Counted from the stretch's first letter, positions 9,465-22,183 are shown. The stretch is DNA of 64,000 bases from Brevibacillus brevis (GCF_001039275.2 NZ_CP030117.1:1819501-1883500); one strand, 5' to 3'. The notes: a model not told the origin generated them from the letters alone. Numbers and translations are program-made.

Positions 9465-10904
9465 TTAATCGAGGAAAGTCTTGTTCGTACAGAACAGATC
9501 AGCGTGGAAAGGTTTCATTTCGTCTAGCAAGTGGTTGTAGTTCTTCACTTTTACCACCGTATTGTCCCGCTTAAACATATACAGATGGGTAAACAATTTC
9601 TCCAGCAGTGTGTATAGCACGAGTGGATGTCTGCCGAAGTTTTCCTTGATGCTATCTGGGTTGAATTCAATGATTACATCCGGGTCCCACTGCTTAAGCG
9701 TTCGCATGGCACTTTCCAAGACGATGACCTCTGAGCCTTCCACGTCAATTTTAATGAGGTCGATGCGCGAGATCATATTCTGCTCTACCCAGTCATCCAG
9801 CCTGACACATGATATGAATTGGGTGGATTTCTCCACGGCTTCTGGCTCATGCGGGATATAAGACCATCCGCCACCGCGCGGGTCGTCAGTAAAATGAATG
9901 TTCCCGTTCCGGTCCGCTATTCCGAGCTGGAGTGGCTCGACATTGGTGATGTGATTCTCGGCCAGGTTGCGCAGGAGATAAGGATAATTGACATCGGAGG
10001 GTTCGAATGCGTACACCTTGCCTTGAGGCGCGAGATAGCTCAGTGCGAGCGAGATCGGACCGATGTTCGCTCCGATGTCTAGGCAAACATGGTCAGGTTG
10101 TACGATTTTTTTCAGAGGAAGGATAACGTAGTCTTCATAGTATCCTTGGTAATACTCCATAAAGTACAGGACGCTTTGATCGGAGCCGTCCCCGTAGACG
10201 GTAAAGGTTTGATTGTCAAACGGCAGGTGAAAGTCAACTTTCTTCATCGAATTCGTTGCTCCTTCAAGTGGATTGTAGATCATGATGATGTCATTTCCTA
10301 CGACGAATAAGAGGTCGGGACGAAGAGAATGAACGAATTCTCGTAGTTCCTGGATAGTGGGATAATCGTTCAACAATGGATTGGGACCAATAAAGCAACG
10401 AGCATCATCAATCAAAATGACGTGATTTTGGACAGAATGCTGCAAAATGGCAGTCAGCTCATGCAAGATAGGGGTGTCCAGGTCTCCTTTGGCTGCCTCA
10501 GATGAGCGGGGAATGTAATGGCCGTCCAGCCAAAACAGGCAAGGTGTTGTGACAGAGTACATCAGGTTGGTCAACACTTCTCCACTGTCACCGTGGAGGA
10601 TATGGATGTGGCTGTCGCCTGAAAATCTCTCTTTTGCCGCGATAAACAAGGCTTCATCCAGCTCGATGGAAACGAGCAAGTCGAAATGGTTTTTCATCGC
10701 TTGCAGCATGTCTCCCTTAAACGTACCGGTCTCGATCAAGGTGCGGATGCCCATCGTTTTTGCAATATGCTTGATCTTCGACTTTTTCAAATCGTTTGTC
10801 GGTGCTTCCAACAGCCAAAAATCCCAAGTCTCTTGTTCAGTTAAGGGAAACGGGATTCGGCGCTCCTTCCTCCACGTCTCCCGAATTTGTTGCATGCGTG
10901 ACAT
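9465..10904 (-). CDS. Fused two-domain protein: class I methyltransferase-like domain plus FkbM methyltransferase
   Basis: This is a 479-residue protein with two Rossmann-type domains. Residues about 45-215 carry LIETGTFKGDMLQAM, LLVSIELDEALF, LFWLDGHY and HVILIDDARCF, resembling methyltransferase-like sugar-locus proteins. Residues about 250-465 are a full FkbM domain: HVCLDIGANIGPISLALSYL, VYAFEPSDVNYPYL and DLIKIDVEGSEVIVLE. Two active sites may act on one glycan, perhaps at two positions; this is inference. The ATG at 10904 follows AAAGGAGGT by 9 bases; a TTG at 10925 lies before that site and was rejected. It is the last gene of the minus-strand unit starting at 12991. Confidence 0.82.
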   Translation of the reverse strand: MSRMQQIRETWRKERRIPFPLTEQETWDFWLLEAPTNDLKKSKIKHIAKTMGIRTLIETGTFKGDMLQAMKNHFDLLVSIELDEALFIAAKERFSGDSHIHILHGDSGEVLTNLMYSVTTPCLFWLDGHYIPRSSEAAKGDLDTPILHELTAILQHSVQNHVILIDDARCFIGPNPLLNDYPTIQELREFVHSLRPDLLFVVGNDIIMIYNPLEGATNSMKKVDFHLPFDNQTFTVYGDGSDQSVLYFMEYYQGYYEDYVILPLKKIVQPDHVCLDIGANIGPISLALSYLAPQGKVYAFEPSDVNYPYLLRNLAENHITNVEPLQLGIADRNGNIHFTDDPRGGGWSYIPHEPEAVEKSTQFISCVRLDDWVEQNMISRIDLIKIDVEGSEVIVLESAMRTLKQWDPDVIIEFNPDSIKENFGRHPLVLYTLLEKLFTHLYMFKRDNTVVKVKNYNHLLDEMKPFHADLFCTNKTFLD

Positions 10905-10931
10905 ACGAAGAAGACCTCCTTTCAAAAGACA

Positions 10932-12997
<2,066 letters not shown>

Positions 12998-13021
12998 TCA
13001 ACCTGCCTTTCTCGTCCGCAT

Positions 13022-14257
13022 TCAAATTCGAGGCGAAGGGACTCTGCGATTTACCCAATTTTCGATGTTGGCCTTGCCTTTGGTAAATTCCTGATAAAAT
13101 TGGTACTCCTCATAGGAAAGCGGGAGGATTTCTTCCAGGTGGTAGCTGACAGATCGTTTGACTTTAGGATTGTTGGGGTGGTTCTGAAGGATCTGCTGGC
13201 TGCAAAAAATACTCACTTCACATTGCTGTCCCTCTGAGGTAATGGGAATTACGACTTGAAAACGCGATTGGGTAACTTGGAAATTGTGTACGAGTTTCCC
13301 ATTCCTGATGACATGGAAATGCAGAAGAGGGGCGATATTTTGGTTGCTTCCTTTTATAAGCAAGGCGTGCATCGGTCCATGACTGGCTTCGATAGTCATT
13401 CGCAGGTTTTGGGGAGCCCACGAGTCTGAGTAGCGGTTGGATGCAATGATTTGAGGAGAGGGTCCGAATGCATGATACGCTTTCAGCTTGTTGAGAAACC
13501 AAAAGGCTCCTTGCTTGTAATGCTTCTGCGTGTAGTGATAAAGCCATTCGTTCGAGATGGTCCCATGATGCTTCACGCTTGTTTTCAAGATTTCGGAAAA
13601 CCCTGGCTCCAATTCATAGACAAACGTTTTGCACGCGTCATATAAGCGTGAGTTAGCCAAGAATTCCGGAATCGTTCCAATCGGATAATGCAAGGAAATC
13701 CGGTTCCACAAATCGTAATCCATGCACCAGTCGTGTTCTTCATTTACACCACCAACTGCTTCAAAAGCATGCTTTCGCAGGAAAGCAGCGGGTTGGCAGA
13801 TGATGTTGAAATTAAACAATTTTTTTCTGTCAAACTCCACCCAAATGTACGGATATTTTACTTTGTCATCCTCATCAATGTGGAGCCCTTTTCCGTATAC
13901 TACGCCCCAATCGGGATGCTGCTGCAAGGCTGCCACAGCCTTTCGAATGGCACCGGGAAAATACGTATCATCTGAATTGAGCCATCCGATAATCTCACCA
14001 CGTGCCATTTGCAATCCTTTATTGATGGCATGGGATTGGCCGCGATCTGGTTCGGAAACGTAGCGGAAGCGGTCTGCTAGGTGGCTGTATTGCTGCAAAA
14101 TATTCTGTGTACCGTCAGTTGAGGCGCCATCTACCACAATATGCTCAATATGGGGATAGTCCTGTGTCAATACACTCTCGATCGTTCGTTTGATAAAAGC
14201 TGCCTGATTGTACGAAGGGGTGATGACACTGACGAGAGGAAGGGATTGCATGGACAT
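13022..14257 (-). CDS. Glycosyltransferase family 2 with C-terminal extension (paralogue)
   Basis: This 411-residue protein has the same layout as the one at 1276-2499: PLVSVITPSYNQAAFIKRTI, HIVVDGASTDGTQ, EPDRGQSHAINKGLQMARGE and NSDDTYFPG. A C-terminal domain of about 140 residues (from WAPQNLRMTIEAS to EEILPLSYEEY) is again present. The two are clear paralogues, presumably making similar linkages. GGAGG precedes the ATG by 9 bases. It lies between rmd and fcl on the minus strand and likely belongs to one transcript with them. Confidence 0.9.
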   Translation of the reverse strand: MSMQSLPLVSVITPSYNQAAFIKRTIESVLTQDYPHIEHIVVDGASTDGTQNILQQYSHLADRFRYVSEPDRGQSHAINKGLQMARGEIIGWLNSDDTYFPGAIRKAVAALQQHPDWGVVYGKGLHIDEDDKVKYPYIWVEFDRKKLFNFNIICQPAAFLRKHAFEAVGGVNEEHDWCMDYDLWNRISLHYPIGTIPEFLANSRLYDACKTFVYELEPGFSEILKTSVKHHGTISNEWLYHYTQKHYKQGAFWFLNKLKAYHAFGPSPQIIASNRYSDSWAPQNLRMTIEASHGPMHALLIKGSNQNIAPLLHFHVIRNGKLVHNFQVTQSRFQVVIPITSEGQQCEVSIFCSQQILQNHPNNPKVKRSVSYHLEEILPLSYEEYQFYQEFTKGKANIENWVNRRVPSPRI

Positions 14258-14300
14258 AAAAAGTTCCCTCCTGATTTTTTCTACTCATCCACTCGACGTT

Positions 14301-15272
14301 TTAAGAACTGTTCTGTTGGCGTAGTACAGAGCGCCAGTAATTCAATAAATCTTCCATCGTTTGCTGGAAAGAGACCTCGGGCTCCCATCCCGTCTTTTCT
14401 CGAAATAGAGAAGAGTCTCCCAATACGATGTCTACATCAGAGGGGCGCAACCGATTGGTGTCAACGTGTATTTGTACTTGCACATCAGTCAAGGCCAGTA
14501 GCGTCTTTAACATGTCTTCGATGGTATAACGAGTACCTGCGGATATATTGTATACATCACCCGGTTCGCCTCGGGTAATTGCCAACCAATACGCTTTGAC
14601 AATATCTCGTACATCCGTGAAGTCTCGAATCGCCTCAAGATTGCCGACATGTACTTTTGGCTCTTGCAGACCAAGCTCAATCTGGGCAATTTGTTTGGCA
14701 AAATTAGAGGTCACATAGCTTTCGCCTCTTCTCGGACCTGTATGATGAAATGTGCGTGTACGGATGATCGCCAAACCGTAGCTGTGATGATATTGATACC
14801 CGAGATAATCCTGGGCAATTTTACTGACCGCGTATGGATTGAGAGGACGGAGGGGGTTGGTCTCCTTAATGGGGATTTCCTCCGGATAAACCAGACCGTA
14901 TTCCTCACTGGAGCAAGCGATTTGAATTTTACACGGAACAGCATGGTTGCGTACCGCCTCGAATAAGTTTAACTGTGGAACAATATTGTTCACCATCGTA
15001 TCTGCAGGAGACGACACCGAGGTGGGGACGAAGCTTTGAGCGGCCAGGTGAAAAATGAGATCGGGCTTTATTCTCTGGATGAGTTCATTTACAGATTGGG
15101 GATCTTTTAATTCACAGTTTTCCATTTGCACACGGTCCATCAGGTGCCCTAGCTGCTCTTTTTTGGTAAGGGACCGGAATGTGCCGTAAACATCTACATC
15201 TCCCCGCGACAGTAGATACTCAGCCAAGTGACTGCCGGCAAATCCCGTTACTCCGGTAATCAATGCCTTCAT
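14301..15272 (-). CDS. rmd: GDP-4-keto-6-deoxy-D-mannose reductase (GDP-D-rhamnose synthesis)
   Basis: This 323-residue SDR begins MKALITGVTGFAGSHLAEYL. It has FHLAAQSFVPTSV, the active-site CSSEEYGLV and PYAVSKIAQDYLGYQY (Tyr-xxx-Lys), and VGNLEAIRDFTDVRDIVKAY. SSEEYG and the NLEAxRDFTDVRDIV stretch match the Rmd enzymes known from Aneurinibacillus and Pseudomonas, which reduce the gmd product to GDP-D-rhamnose. It could act on the product of the gmd gene at 21198-22166, about 6 kb away. It is on the minus strand, 43 bases upstream of the paralogous glycosyltransferase. Confidence 0.86.
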   Translation of the reverse strand: MKALITGVTGFAGSHLAEYLLSRGDVDVYGTFRSLTKKEQLGHLMDRVQMENCELKDPQSVNELIQRIKPDLIFHLAAQSFVPTSVSSPADTMVNNIVPQLNLFEAVRNHAVPCKIQIACSSEEYGLVYPEEIPIKETNPLRPLNPYAVSKIAQDYLGYQYHHSYGLAIIRTRTFHHTGPRRGESYVTSNFAKQIAQIELGLQEPKVHVGNLEAIRDFTDVRDIVKAYWLAITRGEPGDVYNISAGTRYTIEDMLKTLLALTDVQVQIHVDTNRLRPSDVDIVLGDSSLFREKTGWEPEVSFQQTMEDLLNYWRSVLRQQNSS

Positions 15273-15349
15273 GAGTCGAATCCCCCCTGTCCATGATGCT
15301 CATAGCGAAGGATGAACAGCTTAACATATTATGAATATGGAAAAACGTG

Positions 15350-15379
15350 AAAAAAGGGAACGGCGCACAGCTCGTTTCC
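15350..15379 (-). terminator. Rho-independent terminator downstream of the DxD protein (paralogue B)
   Basis: Read on the minus strand, GGAAACG pairs imperfectly with CGTTCCC around a loop of about 10 bases, followed by TTTTTT. It lies between the genes starting at 16256 and 15272 and would separate their transcripts. Confidence 0.5.
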
Positions 15380-15398
15380 AATGGGAATTTTATGGGGA

Positions 15399-16256
15399 TC
15401 AGGGTTGGGCCGGCACCCATTTGCAGGTCGGATAATCGAAATACATGAAATCATCTGTGTTCGGGATGTCCTGTGAGCGAAAGTAGGGGATATATGCTTT
15501 TGCATGTCCTTGAAAATGCAAGGAATGAGCGCTAAGGTAGTCAGGCGTCCCGGTTATTTTGCAATAGAGTGCGCCATTCTTTTGATAAATCTGCTTCTTC
15601 CCATCTAGGTTGTCAGCCTGCGGGCAGGCTGGAGCAAAAGGACAGTTGAGATTATGATCGAAAAAGCCGTTGGCAACGATACCATACGTAGCTTTGCGGC
15701 GAAGCGCGTAATTGTGAAACAGGATAAACAACACCATGTCAGAAACGGGGGCATCTCCGATTTCTTTTGCGAATTGAAGCAGAGTCTGGTAGTGAAGAGG
15801 GTCGCGAAAAAATTTGGTCGCGTAATCGCAAAATTGATTGAGTATTTCCAGGTCGCATACGGTCGTCCAGGTATACTCAAATGTAAAGTCATCGAACTCC
15901 TCGTTGTCTCGCTTACTGATATCGGTGTATAGCATTACGTCCGAGTCTAGGTAACAGCAACGTTCTATCCCTTGACTCCTCATAAAATCGCGCAAAATAA
16001 ACCAGCGCTGGAAGCAAAACAGATTGTATTCGTAGGTGTTGGAAGTGGAGTGCTTGTAAACATAAGAAAAAGCTTGGGCGCTTTGGTAGAAATGGCTCAA
16101 CAGGAAGTGCTCTGTATTTTCCGCAGAAAGATACTTGTTTTCTGGGCTTCCGATGAGAATGACACGAGAAGAAGGGTTGCTGTATTTCGCCTGTTGCATG
16201 CATAATCCTACATGCGCTTCAGCCGTTCTGTGAATAAACACGATGGGCAAACTCAC
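15399..16256 (-). CDS. Putative GT-A-like glycosyltransferase with DxD motif (paralogue B)
   Basis: This 285-residue protein is a paralogue of 3629-4474. It begins with a similar SLPIVFIHR and carries YEYNLFCFQRWFILRDF and RCCYLDSDVMLYTD, where DSD is the probable metal-binding motif. The C-terminal part shares YCKITG...LSAHSLHFQGHAK with its twin. No known family is recognised; transfer of a sugar is inferred from the DxD motif and position. The start is a GTG at 16256 with GAGGAGAT 8 bases upstream. It stands apart from rmd by a terminator. Confidence 0.7.
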   Translation of the reverse strand: MSLPIVFIHRTAEAHVGLCMQQAKYSNPSSRVILIGSPENKYLSAENTEHFLLSHFYQSAQAFSYVYKHSTSNTYEYNLFCFQRWFILRDFMRSQGIERCCYLDSDVMLYTDISKRDNEEFDDFTFEYTWTTVCDLEILNQFCDYATKFFRDPLHYQTLLQFAKEIGDAPVSDMVLFILFHNYALRRKATYGIVANGFFDHNLNCPFAPACPQADNLDGKKQIYQKNGALYCKITGTPDYLSAHSLHFQGHAKAYIPYFRSQDIPNTDDFMYFDYPTCKWVPAQP

Positions 16257-16495
16257 AATTATACATCTCCTCTGTCTTACAAAATGCCTACTAGGCTCCT
16301 ATTGATAAACTTTATCCTTACTATATTGTCCCGAGGAGGGCCTTGAAACGGCTGGCGCCTCTTATTTGGAACATTTTGTATGAGATGCATGCAAATAGCC
16401 TGTTTTGCAGCCTGTTCATTAAATGACCAATCGTATCCGCCAAAAGAAAAATAAGATACGTAAAGACGGATGTTGTAAATGGAGGTATGGGGAGA

Positions 16496-17203
16496 ATGGA
16501 TGTGTTAAACCGATATGAAAAACGAGTGTATTCCCAAAATGGAGAAGACGGCATCATTGAAGAAATATTTTCGCGAATCGGAACTACGAATCGCTATTGT
16601 GTAGAATTCGGAGTTGGGGATGGCTCGGAATGTATGCTCAAAAATCTCGTCACGCAGCACGGATGGAGTGGATTGGCGATGGAAGGCGACCTGAACAGTT
16701 GCAATAAAATGTCTGCGGATTATGCTTCCTATCCCCAGGTCATCATCAAGAATGAGTTGATCACAAGAGAAAATATTGCTGGTTTATTCGAAAAAAATGG
16801 TGTCCAAAAAGAATTTGATCTGCTTTCTATCGACATTGACGGCAATGACTACTGGGTATGGCAAGCTCTTTCTGCTTACACCCCGCGACTTGTCGTGATT
16901 GAGTACAATGCGGCTTTTCCGCCTCCACAAAAAATGGTGATCGTGTATCAGCCGGATTTTAAATGGGGTGGCAATACCTACTATGGTGCCAGCCTGAGTT
17001 CCTTGGTGATTTTGGGAACCAGCTTGGGATATGCCTTGGTGGGAACAGATTCAAAGGGCGTCAACGCTTTTTTTGTAAGACGCGACTTGCTTCTTCAATC
17101 GGGCTTTCCTGAACGAACACCAGAACAAGCTTATCATCCTCCTCGTTACGGAACAGTCGCGGGCGGACATCCTCCTCAATCCGGTCCGTACTTGGAGATC
17201 TAG
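16496..17203 (+). CDS. Methyltransferase-like (Rossmann, SAM-type) protein of unknown function
   Basis: This 235-residue protein opens with RYEKRVYSQNGEDGIIEEIF, then YCVEFGVGDGSECM (a glycine-rich motif I) and AMEGDLNS. FDLLSIDIDGNDYWVWQALS resembles the FkbM IDIEG motif with IDGND. The C-terminal third includes RLVVIEYNAAFPPP and GGNTYYGASLSSLV. It probably binds SAM, but the activity and substrate are unknown; methylation of the glycan or a carrier is a guess. The start at 16496 lies 9 bases after GGAGGT; the ATG at 16487 directly abuts that site. It is a single gene, convergent with the phosphoglucomutase gene 6 bases away. Confidence 0.65.
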   Translation: MDVLNRYEKRVYSQNGEDGIIEEIFSRIGTTNRYCVEFGVGDGSECMLKNLVTQHGWSGLAMEGDLNSCNKMSADYASYPQVIIKNELITRENIAGLFEKNGVQKEFDLLSIDIDGNDYWVWQALSAYTPRLVVIEYNAAFPPPQKMVIVYQPDFKWGGNTYYGASLSSLVILGTSLGYALVGTDSKGVNAFFVRRDLLLQSGFPERTPEQAYHPPRYGTVAGGHPPQSGPYLEI

Positions 17204-17209
17204 TCCATA

Positions 17210-18946
17210 CTAGAATCCGATCAACTGCAAGACAGCGTGTTTCAAGGTGAAAAGCTTTTCTTGGCTTTCCTGCTCACTCGTTCCTTTTACGCCTAAATAG
17301 ATTTTGATTTTTGGCTCCGTGCCTGAGGGTCTGACACAAAACCACGAATGATCGTGGAAAAAGTATTTGATGGTATCTGATGCAGGCAAGGTGAGTGGCG
17401 TGGTTGTACCCGTTTGACAATCTGTGCGGATTCCACTGGCATAATCTTCGATGGCTATGATGGGGTGAGCGGCGAGTTGGGAAGGCGGCTGATTGCGCAG
17501 GGAAGACATCGTTGCCGATATTTTTTGCATGCCTTCCCCTCCTTTGCACGTGAAAGAAATCAGCTCCTCCGCATAGTGACCGTAACGGTTGAATAAGTCT
17601 TTCAATGTGTCATCGAGGCTTTTGTGCTGTGATTTGTAATACGCGCACATGTCAGCAAGCAGCAAAGCAGTTTGAACGGCATCCTTATCCCGGACAAAAT
17701 CGCCGATCAAGTATCCGTAGCTTTCTTCGTAACCAAATTGGAAGACGTAGGCTCCACTCTTCTCGTAGGCTTCGATTTTTTCACCAATATATTTGAAGCC
17801 TGTCAAAGTGTCTTCTGTCGATACACCGAAGCCTGTCGCGATGGCTCTGCCCATTTCGGACGTGACGATTGTTTTCAATACAATGCCGTTAGAGGGGAGC
17901 TCCCCCTTTTTTTGTTTGGTTTCCAGCAGGTAATGAAGAAGCAAGGCTCCCAATTGATTCCCTGACAGGACGCTGTAGTCTCCTGCCTGATTTTTGACGA
18001 GCACACCGAGGCGATCTCCATCAGGGTCCGTCCCCATGATTACGTCGGCATCCACCTGCTTGGCGTATGAAATCGCTATTCGAAAGGCCTCAGGCTCTTC
18101 GGGATTAGGCGAGGATACGGTCGAAAAGTTAGGATCGGGGACAGCCTGCTCTTCCACGACACTCACTTGTGTATACCCGAACAATGCCAATCCGCGTGTG
18201 ATCGAGTCATGCGTTGTACCGTGCAGGGGAGTAAAGACGATCTTCACTTGCTCTCGGATGGCAGGTGATAAGTCTGGATGGACGCGCAACTGTTTTACTT
18301 TTTCCAAATACGCATGCAAGAGAGAATCGTCAATGTAGTGGAGAAGTCCGTTTTTGTACAGCTCTTGCTCATCGGCTGGGGTAATTTCGAGTTCATTTCC
18401 GGCTGCAACGATCTGTTCCATCAGTCGTTCGGCTGTCGCGAGCGTAATTTGCCCCCCGTCTGCGCCATAAATTTTGTAGCCGTTATATTCGGGAGGATTG
18501 TGGCTTGCTGTAATGACAATGCCCGCACACGCGCAAAAGTGGCGCACGGCAAAGGAAAGCAGAGGGGTAGGAGTCAGTTGTTTGAATATACATGTAGTAA
18601 TCCCGTACTGACCGAGAACTTTGGCGGTTTCTTTGGCAAACAACTGTGAGTGTTTCCGTGAATCATAGGCAATGACGACTTTTTTGACCGCCTGATCCGG
18701 GTATGTTTCGAGCAAATAAAGAGCCAGCCCTGCGCTTGCTTTGCGAATCGTGTATAAATTGATGCGGTTTATTCCCGGCTCCATGATCCCTCTCATGCCT
18801 CCGGTTCCAAATACAATCGGGGCAGAGAAGCAATCCGCAAGCTGCTTTTCATCAGCCTGCATGGTGGTTAACTGCTGACGAAGCTCTGGATCGAGGGATT
18901 CACACTCGTTCCAGCGTGTGTAGTGTGCGTGCCAGTTTGCATTCAT
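17210..18946 (-). CDS. pgcA: Phosphoglucomutase/phosphomannomutase (PgcA-type)
   Basis: This 578-residue alpha-D-phosphohexomutase has all four active-site loops: the phosphoserine loop ITASHNPPEYNGYKIYG, metal-binding TDPDGDRLGV, sugar-binding GYEESYGYL and phosphate-binding RPSGTEPKIKIYLG. FGTGGMRGIMEPG marks the N-terminal domain. It interconverts glucose-6-phosphate and glucose-1-phosphate, and possibly the mannose forms. It can therefore supply rfbF, and perhaps manC, because no separate phosphomannomutase gene is seen here. The start is set at the ATG at 18946, preceded by GGGAGTGA; an upstream ATG at 18982 has no ribosome site. It is divergent from glf. Confidence 0.93.
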   Translation of the reverse strand: MNANWHAHYTRWNECESLDPELRQQLTTMQADEKQLADCFSAPIVFGTGGMRGIMEPGINRINLYTIRKASAGLALYLLETYPDQAVKKVVIAYDSRKHSQLFAKETAKVLGQYGITTCIFKQLTPTPLLSFAVRHFCACAGIVITASHNPPEYNGYKIYGADGGQITLATAERLMEQIVAAGNELEITPADEQELYKNGLLHYIDDSLLHAYLEKVKQLRVHPDLSPAIREQVKIVFTPLHGTTHDSITRGLALFGYTQVSVVEEQAVPDPNFSTVSSPNPEEPEAFRIAISYAKQVDADVIMGTDPDGDRLGVLVKNQAGDYSVLSGNQLGALLLHYLLETKQKKGELPSNGIVLKTIVTSEMGRAIATGFGVSTEDTLTGFKYIGEKIEAYEKSGAYVFQFGYEESYGYLIGDFVRDKDAVQTALLLADMCAYYKSQHKSLDDTLKDLFNRYGHYAEELISFTCKGGEGMQKISATMSSLRNQPPSQLAAHPIIAIEDYASGIRTDCQTGTTTPLTLPASDTIKYFFHDHSWFCVRPSGTEPKIKIYLGVKGTSEQESQEKLFTLKHAVLQLIGF

Positions 18947-19052
18947 GTAGAGTTCACTCCCGCGTGTAGAGTACGACATCATTTACTAGGGTATTAACGA
19001 AATGGTAAGTGAGTGAGTGGATGTGATTAAGACGGGAGGGTGTGAGTCTAAC

Positions 19053-20174
19053 ATGAAGGTGGATTGGCTGATTGTCGGAGCTGGATTCACGGGTGCTACA
19101 CTCGCAGAGCGGATTGCCAATGAGCTTGATCAGAAAGTATTGGTGGTAGAGAGGCGTAATCATATCGGAGGAAATGCCTATGATTGCTATGACGAGCAGG
19201 GGGTACTGATTCACAAATACGGTTCGCACACCTTTCATACGAATTCCAAGCTGGTCTGGGACTACTTGTCGCGTTTTACCCAGTGGCGGCCGTACTTTCA
19301 TGAGGTGCGTGCCTATGTCGATGGCATAAAAATACCGTTGCCTTTCAATCTAAATGCATTGTCCGCTTTGTTTTCCCCGCAATATGCGCAGAAACTGGAG
19401 AGCTTACTGATCCGTCACTATGGATTCGGGGCGAAGATTCCGATTCTGAAGCTTCGGGATAGTGCACATGAAGAGCTTAGTTTTTTAGCTGAATTCATTT
19501 ATCAAAAAGTCTTTTATTGGTATACGATCAAACAATGGGATTTGAAGCCGGAGGAGCTGGATCAGTCTGTTTCCGCAAGGGTTCCTGTGTATGTCAGCAG
19601 GGACAATCGGTATTTTCAGGACACGTATCAAGGAATTCCGCTGCATGGCTTTACGGCAATGTTCCATCGCATGCTCCACCATCCGAATATAAAGGTGCTC
19701 CTCAATACGGACTATCAAGAAATCGCGGATGAAATCGGGTATAAACGAATGATCTACACAGGCCCGATCGATACCTTCTTTGGCTATAAGCATGGACGGT
19801 TGCCTTATCGAAGCCTGCGCTTTCATTTTGAAACGCATCAAAAGGCATGGTACCAAGAAGTGGGGACTGTCAATTATCCCAATGAGTATGATTTCACCAG
19901 AATCCTCGAACAAAAGCACCTCACAGGTCAAGTCGTTTCTCATACAACCATATCCTTCGTATATCCACAGCCGTATTCACCTGGCGAAAACGAGCCTTAT
20001 TACCCCATTCCGCGCAAGGAAAATAGCCAACAATACAGCCTCTATAAACGAGAAGCGGAGCAAATACGCGATCAAGTACTTTTTGCGGGCAGGCTCGCGG
20101 ATTATCAATACTACAACATGGATCAAGCTGTAGCGCGGGCATTGACCTTGTTTAAACAGATTGTCGCAGAATAG
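19053..20174 (+). CDS. glf: UDP-galactopyranose mutase
   Basis: This 373-residue flavoprotein begins MKVDWLIVGAGFTGATLAER, the FAD-binding Rossmann motif. VVERRNHIGGNAYD and KYGSHTFHTNSKLVWDYL follow, the latter typical of Glf. KQWDLKPEEL and the C-terminal FAGRLADYQYYNMDQAVARAL complete the signature. It interconverts UDP-galactopyranose and UDP-galactofuranose, so the surface glycan probably contains galactofuranose. The ATG at 19053 is preceded by GGGAGGG at a longer than usual distance; a GTG at 19017 is in frame but lies before that site. Its stop codon directly abuts the convergent glycosyltransferase gene. Confidence 0.93.
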   Translation: MKVDWLIVGAGFTGATLAERIANELDQKVLVVERRNHIGGNAYDCYDEQGVLIHKYGSHTFHTNSKLVWDYLSRFTQWRPYFHEVRAYVDGIKIPLPFNLNALSALFSPQYAQKLESLLIRHYGFGAKIPILKLRDSAHEELSFLAEFIYQKVFYWYTIKQWDLKPEELDQSVSARVPVYVSRDNRYFQDTYQGIPLHGFTAMFHRMLHHPNIKVLLNTDYQEIADEIGYKRMIYTGPIDTFFGYKHGRLPYRSLRFHFETHQKAWYQEVGTVNYPNEYDFTRILEQKHLTGQVVSHTTISFVYPQPYSPGENEPYYPIPRKENSQQYSLYKREAEQIRDQVLFAGRLADYQYYNMDQAVARALTLFKQIVAE

Positions 20175-20969
20175 TTAGGAAGGCTTTTTTTTCGGAATGA
20201 GCTCGTTTACATAAATCCATCCCTCGGGTGTGTACACAAAAACAGGCTCGTACTCGTCGCCCCACAGTTTCAAGATTTTCGTAAGGATGTACTTTCTTGC
20301 TTTTGTCCATTGCGGCCAGTTTTTTGTGTGGGAATTGTTGCTCTCGTGAATCAAATAATGATAGAGGTTCGCATCGACCCAGTGAATATCACCTGTTCCG
20401 ATCAATTTTAATAACATGTACTTGTCATGAGAAAACCTTCCCTGCATAGGATCATCACATTCAAATCCGCCGACATCACGAACCGCTTGTGTCCGATAAA
20501 AACGAGGCCAAACCATCGGAGCTTCCAGGTAATCATACTTATCTTTATAGATCGGAGGCCGCATGATTTCGGACAGTTCTCGCGTGTCACCCACTTCCTT
20601 CCAAAAAACAGTGTTGGAGAACACAACGTTCGTGGTTTCGGGCTGGCGTTCCATTTCATCCAACAAAATTTCTAAGGTCTTTTCGTCGAACCAGTCATCC
20701 GAATCAAGTGAGACAAAGTAGGGCGTGTCAATTCGTTCCAGAGCAGCAGCCATTGTTTTGCCGATCCCTGAATTTTCAGGGAGTAGCACGTAGTAAATGC
20801 GGGGATCATCGAGGTACTTTTCTACGATGGCATGCGTGTGGTCAGTAGAGGCGTCATCTACAATGAGGAGCTTCCATTCCTTGTGCGTCTGGTTCAACAC
20901 ACTTTCGATGGCTGTGGAAAGATACTTTTCCCGATTATAGGTTGGAATCACGACAGTAATGCGCGACAT
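20175..20969 (-). CDS. Glycosyltransferase family 2
   Basis: This 264-residue GT-A enzyme has ITVVIPTYNREKYLSTAIES, LLIVDDASTDHTH, PENSGIGKTMAAALE and the metal-binding SLDSDDWFDE. It is a shorter, single-domain type, unlike the two long family 2 enzymes of this locus. AGAGGTG lies about 11 bases before the ATG. The gene is alone on the minus strand between glf and gmd; a galactofuranosyl or rhamnosyl transfer role is possible but not shown by sequence. Confidence 0.88.
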   Translation of the reverse strand: MSRITVVIPTYNREKYLSTAIESVLNQTHKEWKLLIVDDASTDHTHAIVEKYLDDPRIYYVLLPENSGIGKTMAAALERIDTPYFVSLDSDDWFDEKTLEILLDEMERQPETTNVVFSNTVFWKEVGDTRELSEIMRPPIYKDKYDYLEAPMVWPRFYRTQAVRDVGGFECDDPMQGRFSHDKYMLLKLIGTGDIHWVDANLYHYLIHESNNSHTKNWPQWTKARKYILTKILKLWGDEYEPVFVYTPEGWIYVNELIPKKKPS

Positions 20970-21131
20970 GGCAGTCGAAACACCTCTTTTGGTTATTTTA
21001 AAATATCTATCACTTGCTTATCTCCTCCTTGATCAATGACAATGGTTTGCCTTCATTAGTTTATTTCGGACTTCTATTCTTGACCCTATCCTGACAACTG
21101 AACGTATGAACATGGTCCGGCATAAGCTTAA

Positions 21132-22166
<1,035 letters not shown>

Positions 22167-22183
22167 GAGAAAGGCTATTCAGG

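Noticed and set aside
16321-16557. 78-codon minus-strand frame overlapping the intergenic region and the start of the 16496 gene
   Set aside because: Low-complexity hydrophobic content, no ribosome site, and it overlaps the real start.
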